64,000 nt of DNA from Diphasiastrum complanatum (GCA_029204225.1 CM055097.1:71841952-71905951), one strand, 5' to 3'; counted from the stretch's first letter, positions 34,529 through 44,567 are shown. Numbers and translations are program-made. Notes: generated by a model from the letters alone, not told the origin.

Positions 34529-35680
34529 CATTAGGGCCCTTTTTGAACTCAAAAAGGGCATCTTGCTTGCCTAAACATGTTTGATAATCTGGATTAATTA
34601 ACCTGCTAATAGTCCTATGTGGCAGTTCACCTTGGGTTTAGCTTGAGTTAAAACCTAATCTCATAGGTTGCACTTGATCTAGTATATTAAATGAAAAAAT
34701 AATTAAATTCAAGGTTTGTGAAAATATTGATTTATTTTTTAATTTGTGAAGGGCTTAAATTTTTTTTGCACTTCATTGGTCTTCTTTTGAGCTTTATTTT
34801 GGTATAAAATAAGTTGTAATTTTTTTTTAATTCTTCATATTGAAACTGTTAGGGGGGGCGGGGGGACCTTGTAAAAAAAAACTTTTGAAAATGAAGGGTT
34901 AGGGGGTACATCCCCCCCCCATCCCCCCGACACGGTCCCCTGCACGGGGTCGTGCAGGGCCTTCCTAATGCTCACACCCACACCTCGGGCCGCTGGCCTG
35001 GTTCGCTACCCGACCACTCATATCGGTCACGGATCTGCTAGCTGGTGGTGTGGCTAGTTGGGAGCCGTGCACGGGAGAGTGGGAGGTTGCGGCAGGTTGG
35101 GCGGTAAACCGGGCCAGTGGCCCGGGGTGTATTCAAACAACATGCAGGGGAGCGAGGTGATGGGAGGGACGGCCGTGCAGGGGAGCGAGGTGAGGGGAGG
35201 CGTGGTCGTGCACAGGAGCTTTGTGAGGGGGGCGGGGGGAGGGTGTACCCCCTCCCCCCTTTCATTTTCAATTTTTTTTTCTAAGTACAATGTGTTAACA
35301 CGACCCCCCAACCCCCCATTTTTTTTTTCAAAGTTTCAATATGAGAATTAAAAAAAACTGCAACTTATTTTATACCAAATTAAAGCTCAAAAGAAGACTT
35401 ATGAAGAGAAAAAAAATTTCAGCCCTTCACAAATTCAAATTTTGAATTTGGGCCTTGCTTATGAGTGTGACATTGTCATTAATAAGGGGCTAGGGGAGTA
35501 TAGTTAGAGTGTGGTTAGTGGTGAGTTAGATTTTGAAGATTTCATCTAGTCCATTGAATGTGCCATGTCATATGGACCATTCCATCTCAATTGTCACTCT
35601 CTTATTGGTACACATGTCGTCATTAACACTAATTATAATTAGTGAAGAGGCCCTTTTTGAGTCCAAAAAGGGCCCTAATG
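34529..35680. mobile_element. TIR element with nested inverted arms and GC-rich core
   Basis: The ends are inverted repeats of about 31 bp (CATTAGGGCCCTTTTTGAAC start; the complement ends at 35680). Inside, a second pair of arms of about 105 bp (34741-34846 and 35333-35435) encloses a very GC-rich core (about 34850-35330) that includes G-runs and C-runs, a CACGGGGTCGTGC hairpin and a repeated GCAGGGGAGCGAGGTGA. No transposase is present. Flanks on the minus strand share GAATC close to each end, a possible remnant of a 9-bp duplication as in Mutator-like elements. It sits within the H3-like exon. Confidence 0.75.
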
Positions 35681-35733
35681 TGGGATTCCACCAGAGTGGA
35701 CTCATCCTATTTGCTTAGTCCATGCCATTAGTA

Positions 35734-35809
35734 TCCAATATCGGATCAGTGCGCGAAGAAGGAGAACGCAGGATCGGAGGTCAGGTCGAGCGCATCGAAT
35801 TGATACCTG
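35734..35809. promoter_or_regulatory. Motif pair before the H3-like start codon
   Basis: Relative to the minus-strand gene, a forward motif (35809-35790) is followed about 55 bp later by the inverted motif (35755-35734) ending five bases before the ATG at 35728. This is the same order and spacing as before the gene at 37243. Confidence 0.75.
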
Positions 35810-36265
35810 AACTTAACCAAACCGATAGCTGGTAGTGAATGGGCGCGCGCGACTAAAAGCGGAATGTAGGAAGGTTGTTTCAAGCGTGGTAAATCAATAT
35901 CGCATGGAAGTAGGAAAGAATAAGAACTTTAAGCAAAAAAATTTCAGCGTCGTCCATCCAAAATGATTGCATATGTGGGGGTTTGGATGTCCGAGGCTCG
36001 GATTACGCTGATGATTACTTCAAAATATTTAGAGGCTTGTCAATCAAGTCAAACTAAATATCCATCTTTCATCAAAATGATTAGTTGATAATAACGACCA
36101 CAATTAATTTCAACAAAAATATGGTCACATCTACAATTAATTCTACAAAAGTATGGTCACATCTACAATTTATTGCTGAAATTGACAAGGTTAAGCTATA
36201 GATATCTTACCTTAATGATATCCAATCATTATAATTTCGAAAAATTCCAATGGCCATTATTTTAC

Positions 36266-36340
36266 CCAATAGCAAATTGACGCGCATATACTGCATGTAT
36301 AAACCAGAGGTGCTATTCTCACGCGCTGAACCGATATTGG
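36266..36340. promoter_or_regulatory. Intergenic motif pair
   Basis: A degenerate forward copy (CCAATAGCAAATTGACGCGC, 36266-36285) and a good inverted copy (GCGCTGAACCGATATTGG, 36323-36340). Confidence 0.6.
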
Positions 36341-36481
36341 ACGAAATATGAATGATCAGAGCTTGACTTGATAGATTATGCGTACCTTTGGACAGTATGA
36401 AGAGTCTATTGAATCAAACTTTGATCATGCATAATGGGGTCCAATAATTTTGACAATTTCAAATTTTTTTTTTTTCCTTCA

Positions 36482-36552
36482 ATAGCGATTCGATGCGCGC
36501 AGTCCAGCTGAAAAATAGCTTTATTCTACCAGGCGCGCTGATCCGATATCTG
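36482..36552. promoter_or_regulatory. Intergenic motif pair
   Basis: Forward ATAGCGATTCGATGCGCGC at 36482-36500, inverted GCGCGCTGATCCGATATCTG at 36533-36552. Confidence 0.7.
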
Positions 36553-36719
36553 AGACGCACTGAAAATATATTGGAACGCATTATGAATGCCTTATGAAAA
36601 TGTTCTGAATGAACATTATCTCAAAAGGAAAAATCTCGTCTTTACGGTGCTTGAATAGGACGAGAGACTGTAATAATTCTCCTCGTACACGTTTTTCAAT
36701 AATGTCCATTTAATATTTG

Positions 36720-36875
36720 TTTATTATTTGTTTAATGATGATTCAGTGAGGCTAGTGATAGACTACTTAATGTATTCCGACGCAGGTACAAATTTTAGGG
36801 TCAGGGCTAATGATGATTCGTAGAATCTAGTGATAGACTATTTAATGTATTTCGGCGTAGGTACAAATTTGTCTC
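36720..36875 (+). repeat. Two-copy 80-bp tandem repeat
   Basis: AATGATGATTC-GTAG---CTAGTGATAGACTA-TTAATGTATT-CG-CG-AGGTACAAATTT occurs twice (starting near 36735 and 36809). It lies in the divergent promoter region. Confidence 0.75.
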
Positions 36876-36949
36876 ACTCTGATTGGTGGATAAATATAGG
36901 CTGTGTTCCTCAATTCATTATTTGACAAATGTATGGTTGTGATCAACAG

Positions 36950-36975
36950 GAATAGGCTATAAATATGGGCACCAC
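36950..36975 (+). promoter_or_regulatory. TATA box
   Basis: GGCTATAAATATGGGC about 280 bp before the ATG of the plus-strand gene, with no other ATG-free candidate closer. Plausible core promoter. Confidence 0.55.
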
Positions 36976-37041
36976 TTTCCATATTTTGATTCCGTGATCT
37001 TTTATTCTGAACTCACTCGTCATTATCTTTTTTTTCTTTCT

Positions 37042-37236
37042 CGCGATATTGAATCAACACGCGCCTTCACATACAATGCACGGTTAGATTCATTCAAGCG
37101 CACTGAAGCGATATCAGCCTCTTCTGACGTGTGCTCGTGAAAAATTTCAGTCTCGTCCTAATGATATCGGATCAACATGCACATTGTTGTTCTGTCCTCG
37201 ATCGAAATTATTCTGTCACGTTGAACCGATATCAGG
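37042..37236. promoter_or_regulatory. Two tandem motif pairs before the unknown gene
   Basis: Pair one: forward at 37042-37064 (CGCGATATTGAATCAACACG core), inverted at 37098-37117 (GCGCACTGAAGCGATATCAG). Pair two: forward TGATATCGGATCAACATGCA at 37162-37181, inverted CACGTTGAACCGATATCAGG at 37217-37236, ending six bases before the ATG at 37243. Confidence 0.8.
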
Positions 37237-37242
37237 TTCAAT

Positions 37243-38785
37243 ATGGCTAGTTCCTCCATGTTCTCAAATAACAAACTTCTGGATTTTTGAATGTCAGTGA
37301 CATTTCATCTGAGAAATTAGAGTATTTTGCGAGTATTTTTTTTGCTCCCTTCGATATCGATAAGCTAGTTTATGAGAATCTTTATAATTTAATTTCTTAT
37401 CTTGATAATTTTTTTCAGATTATTAGTATTCATGTTTTGGATATAGATAGTTTTTGTTTTATTCATTTTCAAGACCTTGTGCATTCCCAACCATCCTCTA
37501 AGCATAAACACAATAGAAAGTACTCTAACCTGCATGACCATTTCAAAAGAAATATATATTGTGGTATCCACAAAAGAATATGTCGCCTTCTAATCAAAGG
37601 AATGGATTTTGTCTTTTACATATTTACTGAAATTCCAGATGATGAGTCTGTTGAATTTTCAACTGTTCCATTGAATGAAGCATCTGCACCTGCTCCAGTT
37701 GATGTAAATGATGCAGATACTGATATAGGGGTTGAAGTTGAAGTATCTATGGCTTCAGATTATCAAAAAACTCTCTCTCATTCTATAATCCTCCCTGATT
37801 CTCTTCCATCTACACTCCTTGTTAATCAATTAACTCTACTCAATGTTCCCTTATATTTTATAAATAATGAAAGTTATATTTCATTTAATGATATAGAAGA
37901 TGTTTTGAATTTGAGAGAGGATGAAATCCTCTTGATTTTTGCTCAAAATTTATCAAAATTTTCTAACATTGTTGATTACACATATGATGACCTTGAAAGT
38001 GAAATAGATTATGATAAAGATGGCAATTGGAAATCTGGCAATGAGGCCTTGGAGGCCATGATTGAAAAATCTAAAGCCTATGAAAAAACTTTGCCTACAA
38101 AGGAGGAATTTTTGGAATTCCAAAAAAAATATCTCCCAAGGCCTATATATATCCCCTCCGGAAATGTAGAGGCCATTGGAGGACATGACATTAGCAGAGC
38201 AAACGTCATTGAATACGATGATTATGATCTGGTACGTAAATATTATATTGGTATCGATATTGTTCAGTTTTCTTATTTCAAACATTGTGTTAAAGTATGA
38301 CTAGTTTGCAGTGTTATCAGTCTAAATTTATTTTCTTTACTCGTTTACAGGATGCTGAAATAGATGCCTTTGGTATGAGACATGGAGACGTCCGAGGTGT
38401 ATCAACTGGGAGAAAGGATGTGTCTCTATCACATTATTTGAAAAACTTTCAAAATAATGAGATTTGTATATATCATTCATCTTTTAATCCATATGCAACC
38501 ATTGTCATTATGGCCATAAAATCATTATCAGTTTGTTTAGAAGGCCATAAGTACGCAAAAAGAACATATAAAATAATTTTTGTGAAAAGGGATTTGGCTA
38601 TTAAAATATTGGATTATACTCCCAATGAGACTATAACAAGATCATCTGCAATGGCCCTTTATTTGGGTTACATTGATATGAGCAAAAGGAAAAAATTAGA
38701 ATTTTTGGATCCATATGAAAGGAGATTATTCCTTCATGACAATACCATCCGTATGAATCTTGAAGAGGATGATGATGATAATTAA
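37243..38785 (+). CDS. Unrecognised two-exon protein with acidic tail
   Basis: Exon 1 ends at 38231, the intron is GTACGT...TTACAG (38232-38350), and exon 2 runs to TAA at 38785; both splice in phase 0. The long frame opens at 37287. An ATG at 37243 (MASSSMFSNNKLLDF) would join it if one T were restored in a T run near 37270, so either there is a one-base loss or the later ATG is used. Features: a basic His/Lys/Arg-rich patch (KHKHNRKYSNLHDHFKR); an Asp/Glu-rich middle (DVNDADTDIGVEVEV); YLPRPIYIPSGNVEAIGGHD; and EEDDDDN at the C-terminus. I recognise no family. It shares its promoter signature with the H3/protease gene, so the two probably belong to one element or unit. A transposon or viral structural, DNA-binding or helper protein are all possible. 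Confidence 0.6.
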
Positions 38786-39341
38786 ACAATTTTCTGTAAT
38801 AGATTTTTGATATATTACAAGGATCTCTCTTTTGTTATGAATTTGAATGCCTTTCAAAAAATCGTAATACTTGGCGAGTTTTTAGCTTGATATCTAAATT
38901 GTGCTCTTCTATGAAACAGCTGAAAAAGTTGAACTAAATATTTATTTCTTGAATTGTGTCCTCCATGATTTGTTGCTCTATGAAATGCTCCCCTTGCTTG
39001 CCAATGAGATTTTTCCATGCCTTGTGATGACTAGATACTTAAGCTCCCATATTCCTTGCAAAATAAGTTGCATGATGAAGAAGGATGTGTTGCAAACAAT
39101 AGTTTTGATTAGCTATATCAGTAGAAAAAAATATAAGCCTAAATGAGAAAAGTACCAGATAATGATATAGATTAGCACCATGTAATGAGTCACGTTGTCT
39201 TTTCCCCAACAATCATGTACAGATTTTACAATTGTGGTGCAATGATTTTGTAAAGTCCTCATATCTTCTGATTATAGATTTTCTTTCCTGATAACACCTA
39301 TGAGTTTTTCTACGTTTGTTAATTCTTTGCATGTATGATCG
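38786..39341 (+). other. 3' flank of the unknown gene, no further gene
   Basis: AT-rich, with several AATAAA-like and ATATAA words suitable for polyadenylation. Ends at the truncated LTR. Confidence 0.4.
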
Positions 39342-39550
39342 TGTGAAATACAGTAGGCTACTGTAATTGTACGGAAAAAAAATATATTTTATGTTTTGGT
39401 TCATGTTTGATCAATATCTCTTAGAGTTTGCATCTCATTTTGTATGTAGATGCTGATTTTTCTACATTGGCAGGATTGTTGGTTTGCTCCTTATTGTAAT
39501 TAAAGATCAGGGACATGGATTGGATCCTGAATGATCTGAAATCCTTCACA
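39342..39550 (+). mobile_element. Element A2 5' LTR, U5 part only
   Basis: TGTGAAATACAGTAGGCTACTG... to ...ATCCTTCACA matches the U5 third of the family A LTR at 5936-6145 (reverse complement), including GTAGATGCTGATTTTTCTAC. The promoter and R portions are missing: the sequence joins the 3' flank of the unknown gene at the G-box palindrome. Confidence 0.8.
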
Positions 39551-39562
39551 TGGTATCAGAGC
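39551..39562 (+). promoter_or_regulatory. Element A2 primer-binding site
   Basis: TGGTATCAGAGC directly after the LTR end. Confidence 0.93.
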
Positions 39563-40172
39563 TCTTGTGTTTCAGGTTATGAAAGGATCAGCCATCTTTA
39601 GCAAGGATTTGGAGGAGTTACCAATGCTAGAGCATGCTAGATTGATCTCTACTCAAAAATCAGCATTTTTGCATGTGTAGAATTGATCTTTTGTAGGTCA
39701 AAACTCAATATAGAGTTAGATAATCGATCAATTCTGATTTCACACTTGGTTTACTGAAATTAGATGATTTTTGGTGCATTAGGAAGGTCTGATTTGAGTC
39801 TACAAGAAGATATACCAAGCTTCTAGAAATTGCATGTAGAATTTGAGATATTCAATTTTTTGTGATTTTGTCAAAACCCTAATTTTGATTGGATCTCTAG
39901 TTTGTGAGGTTACTGAACTTCATTTGAGTGTGTTTCATTCTTAGGAAGTGGCAAGAATCATTAGATTGAGGATAGATCATAGGTTGATCAAGATTTCACT
40001 ATTCTATGTGTTGATTTTCTAGTTAGAAGTGCTAGAAGAGATTTGAGAGGTTCCATATCTTTGTGATTTCTTCTTGAGTTAATTTGTTGGCATTCAAGAG
40101 AGTTCTTTGTGCATTGAAACAGGTTGAAAGAGAAGATCAGGTCACTTCAACCTGGCTACAAGTGGTGGATTT

Positions 40173-42090
40173 ATGCTGGACAACAATGATAGGCTTACCT
40201 CAATCAACTATTCTACTTGGAAGGTGAGGATGGAGTCCTTATTGGAGATGAATGTGTTGATGGAGATTGTTGCAGGTGTGGAGGAGAGGCCTCAAGCACC
40301 TCAAGATCAAATGAGGTATGACAAGAGAACAAAGAAAGCTCTACACATGATTAAGATGAATGTTACCAATGAACTTCTCAAGGAAGTTGGTAAGTGCACA
40401 TCATCTTTGGAGGCTTGGGAAGCTTTGAAGAAGCTTTATGAATCCAAGTCTACATCAAGAGTGCTTACTCTTAGGAGGCAAATCTTTCAAAGTTTGCAAA
40501 AGAAGGAAGAGAGTACTCATGCTTTTGTTTTGAGGGTTAAAGCATTCAATGATGAGTTAGCATGTATTGATGAAAGCATTAAGGAGGTAGAACTTGTTCA
40601 AGTTATAGTATAATGGCTTGTTGGATGATCATGCTAATCTTGTTCAAAGTTTTGCTATTCAAAATACTTTGCCAAGTATTGTAGATTTGCAAGAGATCTT
40701 GGTGAATGAGGAGTATAGGCTTCAATCAAGAGGAGGTGGATCTACATTGACATCTCAATATGAAGAGGAGGCTATGTTCATCAAAGGCAAGTTCAAGGGC
40801 AAAGGGAAAGGCAAGTGGTCTAAATGGCAAGATCAAGGTGAGACTTTCTCTTTTGGCAAAAAGAAAGATAAGTCTAAGTTGAAATGCTTTTATTGTGGAA
40901 TCAAAGGGCATTTTGCAAATGAATGTTTGAAGAAGCAAAGAGATGAAGGTAGCAAGCAAATCAACTTTACTACTAATGATGAGGATCTAGGTGGTGGTGA
41001 TTATCTTTTGATGTGTTCTTCAAGTCCAATATCAAATGAAGGTGACAAATACTCATGGTGGATTGATAGTGGATCTAGTTCACACATGACTAGTCACAAG
41101 GAGTTCTTTACTTCTTTGGTCACTTATGATGGAGCCAAGAAAGCAATTCACATGGCCAATGGTGGTGAGTGTGTGATTGAAGGTACTGGTTCAATTCCTA
41201 TTTGTCTCTCTTCTAATAGGAAAGCAAGACTTGATGGTGTTCTTTACATTCCTTCACTTTCAAAGAATTTGCTAAGTGTTGGTCAAATGATAGAGAAAGG
41301 ATACATGGTAAAGTTTGGAGGTGATGCTTGCTTCATTACAAAGGAAGAAATCTCGGTTGCTAGGGGCAATAAACAAGGTAGACTTTTCAAGCTTGATGCT
41401 TTTGTTATGGCTAACAAAAAAGATGGAATGGAAAAGGAGATTGGTCTCAACTTTCCAAAGTTACCTTTTAGCATCAATAAGATTGGTGGATCTTATGCAA
41501 AGTCTAACAAGCTTCCTTATGCTAGATCTAGGTCAAGATCAAATATGCTTCTTGGAGATGTTCATCTTTGTGCTAACTTGGCTAGTCTTGAGGATAATGA
41601 TGGTGTTTCAATGGTTCTTCATGGCAAGTGCAAGCATGCAAATGGTAAGGAAAGAGCTAACTTCATCAATGGAGGTAAAGGTTCTTCCTTGGAAAGGATT
41701 GTTGCCAATGATTTCTTTCATCATATGGAAAAAGATGTTGCTAGGTGCATTCATGAAAGAGATGGTTCTTCTACATTCTTTTGTTATGATTCCAAGAAAG
41801 TCATTTTTCCAGCAAGTGGAGTCACATGTCTTCCTAAAGAGAGTAGATCAAATGGTTCTATCAAGAGACTTAGTGAGGGAGATAGTCACAAGTCAAGAAG
41901 AAGAGAAGTATGTGAAGAGTTCAAAGTAGGATGTACTTTGAATGATATCATTGTGAATGATAGTGACAAAGAATCATTATCATATGATATATTACCTAAA
42001 ACATTGAATAGAAGTTCTTGTTTGAAGAAAGATAGTACTTCAATTATCCTTATGTTGAAGGTACTAATCATTTTTTTTCATGGCTTTTAA
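40173..42090 (+). pseudogene. Element A2 gag and protease, C-terminal unknown part
   Basis: UBN2-type gag (NYSTWKVRMESLLEM, LEAWEALKKLYE, LRRQIFQ), one frameshift near 40613, then CFYCGIKGHFANEC, an intact CCHC knuckle, and protease WWIDSGSSSHMTS with the usual LDGVLYIPSLSKNLLSVGQM. After about 41400 copia homology ends. There is no HHCC, no DDE core and no RT. Instead about 200 residues of unknown sequence (SRSRSNMLLGDVH, SRRREVCEEFKVG) run to a T8 tract at 42070, where the frame closes and ORF X begins in another frame. Confidence 0.85.
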
Positions 42091-43408
42091 TGTCTTTGAG
42101 ATTTCTACTTCTTATGATGCAATCATTAAGAGGGAGTCTTATGAAGGAAAGAGCAATGAAAGATTGGTTCTTGGGAAGATCCAAGGCATGGATCTCACAT
42201 CTCTTCATCAACTCAAAGGATTCTATGATTGTGAATTGATCACTCATGATCAAGATGGCAAAAGGTTGGTGAGAGAAGACTACATGGAGAAAATCGAGAG
42301 GCAATTTCTTCAAGGCAAGGGAGATCTCATTGGTGAGCTTATTGAGGTTTATTATGAGCTCAAGAGGGCTGGATTTATTAGGTTTGATACTCATCTTCAC
42401 CTACTCTACTTCATGTTGGATGGAAAGTTTGGAATCTATCTTTTGATTTATGATGGTGACATTGGTGACATTGTTTTCACTAACCTTTATGGAAGATCGA
42501 GATCAAGCATTGATGAGATCTTGTTGAATCTAGATCATATGTTTGAGAGGGATTATTTCCAGAGATTCAGGACTGAAGATATTCATATCTTTGATATCTT
42601 TTATGATCAAGAGAAAGGTGAGCAAGTGGAAGCGACTCACTTTGCTTTATTCACATGTTTTGAAGAATTTTCTTGTGTAGATGATGCTATGCAAGTGGAT
42701 ATTGGTTCTCATGTTTTTCATACCGGAAAAGCAAGTAATGGATCTGGAAAACAAAGTCTGTTCAATGACTTTGATGATCAAGAGGAAGATCAAGAGGTTG
42801 GTCTCAAAGGGCTTCAACAACACAAAAGGAAAGGTGGCAATTTGGAGCTAGTCAAGAGCATCAAAGGAAGGTTATTTGGCAAAGATGTTATGGATCTGTT
42901 TTTGCAGCTTATTGAAGACTCAAGTAAGGTCAAAGGAGCAGCAAGGAAGTGTTGTTCAAGTTTACTTTACTTGTTCCATCTCATGTTTGAGCTATTTCAT
43001 GTGGATGTGTGCAAATTGTCAAGATATGGACAAACTAGCTACATTGTCTTGCAATATCTTATTGTTGGAAGTGTACTAGCATTCTTGGCTGGTTTTACTA
43101 ATGGAAATGAAGATATTGGAGGTTCATTACGTCACTCATTCATGGCCAAGTCATCAAGTGTTGATGATATCTTGTGGCAAGATGGAGATGGAGGCTTATT
43201 CATGGAGTTTTATGGTGGAGACATATCAAGAAAGGACAAAGTTGGAGGAGACAAGCAAGCAAATGCTAATCACTCACATTTATTGTTTGGTTGCTGTAAT
43301 TCTCCAGAGATTTCAAAGTTTGAAACATGGAGGAATCATTTCATTCACATTCTATTTAGTTCTTCATGTTCTAGTTATATCTTGATGTGTAAAATAGTTA
43401 TATCTTGA
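42080..43408 (+). CDS. ORF X: long unknown protein in a copia-derived element
   Basis: A 442-residue open frame with no stop, between gag-protease and the polypurine tract, where integrase, RT and RNase H should be. It overlaps the preceding ORF by a few bases at a T8 run, so a frameshift (mutational or programmed) may join them. Visible: KRAGFIRFDTHLHLLYFMLD; an acidic segment (FDDQEEDQEVG); a probable membrane segment (YLIVGSVLAFLAGFTNG, about residue 330); and LWQDGDGGLFMEF. The C-terminal part also occurs at 7166-7760 in a second family member, so it is a family feature and not a one-off. The T-rich open frame could be an env-like or captured host gene. I do not recognise it. Confidence 0.6.
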   Translation: MAFNVFEISTSYDAIIKRESYEGKSNERLVLGKIQGMDLTSLHQLKGFYDCELITHDQDGKRLVREDYMEKIERQFLQGKGDLIGELIEVYYELKRAGFIRFDTHLHLLYFMLDGKFGIYLLIYDGDIGDIVFTNLYGRSRSSIDEILLNLDHMFERDYFQRFRTEDIHIFDIFYDQEKGEQVEATHFALFTCFEEFSCVDDAMQVDIGSHVFHTGKASNGSGKQSLFNDFDDQEEDQEVGLKGLQQHKRKGGNLELVKSIKGRLFGKDVMDLFLQLIEDSSKVKGAARKCCSSLLYLFHLMFELFHVDVCKLSRYGQTSYIVLQYLIVGSVLAFLAGFTNGNEDIGGSLRHSFMAKSSSVDDILWQDGDGGLFMEFYGGDISRKDKVGGDKQANANHSHLLFGCCNSPEISKFETWRNHFIHILFSSSCSSYILMCKIVIS

Positions 43409-43572
43409 TGTGTAAAATTGATGTAAGAAATAGTGAAGCATCCAATTTGGACACTATTCTCTATATCAGTTATGAAAGATACTTTAGAACCTTATAAAGG
43501 AGATCTATAGGGATGGAGATCATTCTAAAGTTGGATCAAAGTTCTATTGTCAAAACTATGCCAAAACTAGTT

Positions 43573-43725
43573 GAAGAGGGAGTGTGAGAGATTTCAACCA
43601 GTTTAGTCTAGTTTAGTCACATTTTGGTAAATTGACAATAAGAGGCCAAACTCATTTTTGACTTAGAGATAAACTTTTTGAAGTTATACTAGTTTAAAAT
43701 ACATTCAATAAACACTTTTTGAAAG
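43573..43725 (+). mobile_element. Element A2 polypurine tract and truncated 3' LTR
   Basis: GAAGAGGGAG (43573-43582) then TGTGAGAGATTTCAACC. The LTR matches 17807 onwards for about 143 bp and stops at ...TTTTTGAAAG, where the family D LTR (TGTGGAAC) starts; both sequences share TGTGG at the junction. Confidence 0.85.
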
Positions 43726-44567
43726 TGTGGAACAATAATGATTGTACTTTACAATCATAGAGAGTTATTGGTTGCCTAATAAATGGATCTATCAAGTTCT
43801 ACACATTAGATCTTGATCTAGATTTGCTACACTTGGATTTAAGCAAGAGCAATGGATCAACACATCATAAATTAGTGAGAGCGGCCTCACACGTGTGAAG
43901 TACTGTCCACAGTACGGCCTGCACCTGAAACAACAAGTACAATAATCCTAGATAGCAATCATTCATAAAAATCACAAGACAAATGACTAGAAACCTCACA
44001 AAAGTGTAGAATGCAAAAGTCTCATCAATCTTCTTAGCAAAATGATTTCTTTTATGGATCAAGTACATCCACGAGTCTGGTACAGTCCAGCAGGTCTTCA
44101 CACGTGTGAAGAGTGCCACATCACTCAGATCTATCCATTCGATCCATCCTTGATCTTTATCCAAAGTTGACCTTCTAGAATATGGCTAAAATCCAAAAAG
44201 CTAGTCTCCTAGAATATAGGAATATTCCCTACAAAATAGGATCTAAGGAAAATGGTCAACTCTTATCTTCTAGTACTCTATACACACGTGTGAACATCCA
44301 CTTGCCATGTGGGAGCATTTACTCATGCACATGCAAGGAAAAGCTAATTTCTAGGTGACTAGTCAACTTGACCAAAACTAGTCATATCATGTTCACACTA
44401 ACTAGATTGATACAAAATCAATTTAGATATATACAAGTATGAAAAGTACATCCTTTCACACGTGGAAATAGCCTCCACACGTGTGAAATCAGATCATTAA
44501 CATTATTTTAATGTTTGACCAATATTTACAATAACCAATGTCAAGTGAGAAGTGATAATATCCAACA
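43726..44567 (-). mobile_element. Copia D 3' LTR (842 bp)
   Basis: The minus-strand start is TGTTGGATATTATC after the purine tract GAAGTGAGGAGGAG; the plus-strand edge is TGTGGAAC at 43726. It has at least four CACACGTGTG or one-off copies (43888, 44099, 44476 and near 44283). It resembles the LTR at 31554. Confidence 0.82.

Larger units (their letters stand above)
32565..35728 (-). pseudogene. Histone H3-like / Ulp1-like cysteine protease fusion, decayed
   Basis: Multi-exon minus-strand gene. The tail (35728-35678) reads MAWTKQIG, stop, then a GG at H3 spacing. After a 1.15-kb insertion the frame continues from 34531. Residues coded at 34277-34432 (SVTAIEALHTAYEDF, VVHAKRVPIMSRDF) match histone H3 helices 2-3. 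A Ser/Pro/Lys-rich linker follows, then a Ulp1/adenain-like part: TPLFIDVALFLLQF, DHWSLYVLSL (His; exon to 33168), LKMNSI (Asn where Asp is expected), and in the next exon (32945-32837) SQQVDSISYGWYTVY, with Tyr at the nucleophile Cys. The last exon is 32723-32565. Introns show GAG/GT and CAG/ acceptors. Single-base shifts near 33950 and 33595, and another near 32875, break it. The Ulp1 and H3-fold calls are fairly firm; fusion into one product is inferred from the lack of splice sites between them. Confidence 0.6.

Noticed and set aside
35038-35351. ORFs on both strands in the GC-rich core of the TIR element
   Set aside because: GC-rich DNA has few stops; products are Pro/Gly/Arg-rich with no domain.
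43101-43385. Second open frame inside ORF X, also seen at 7322-7579
   Set aside because: It looks conserved only because the two X copies are similar at DNA level; the main X frame is far longer.
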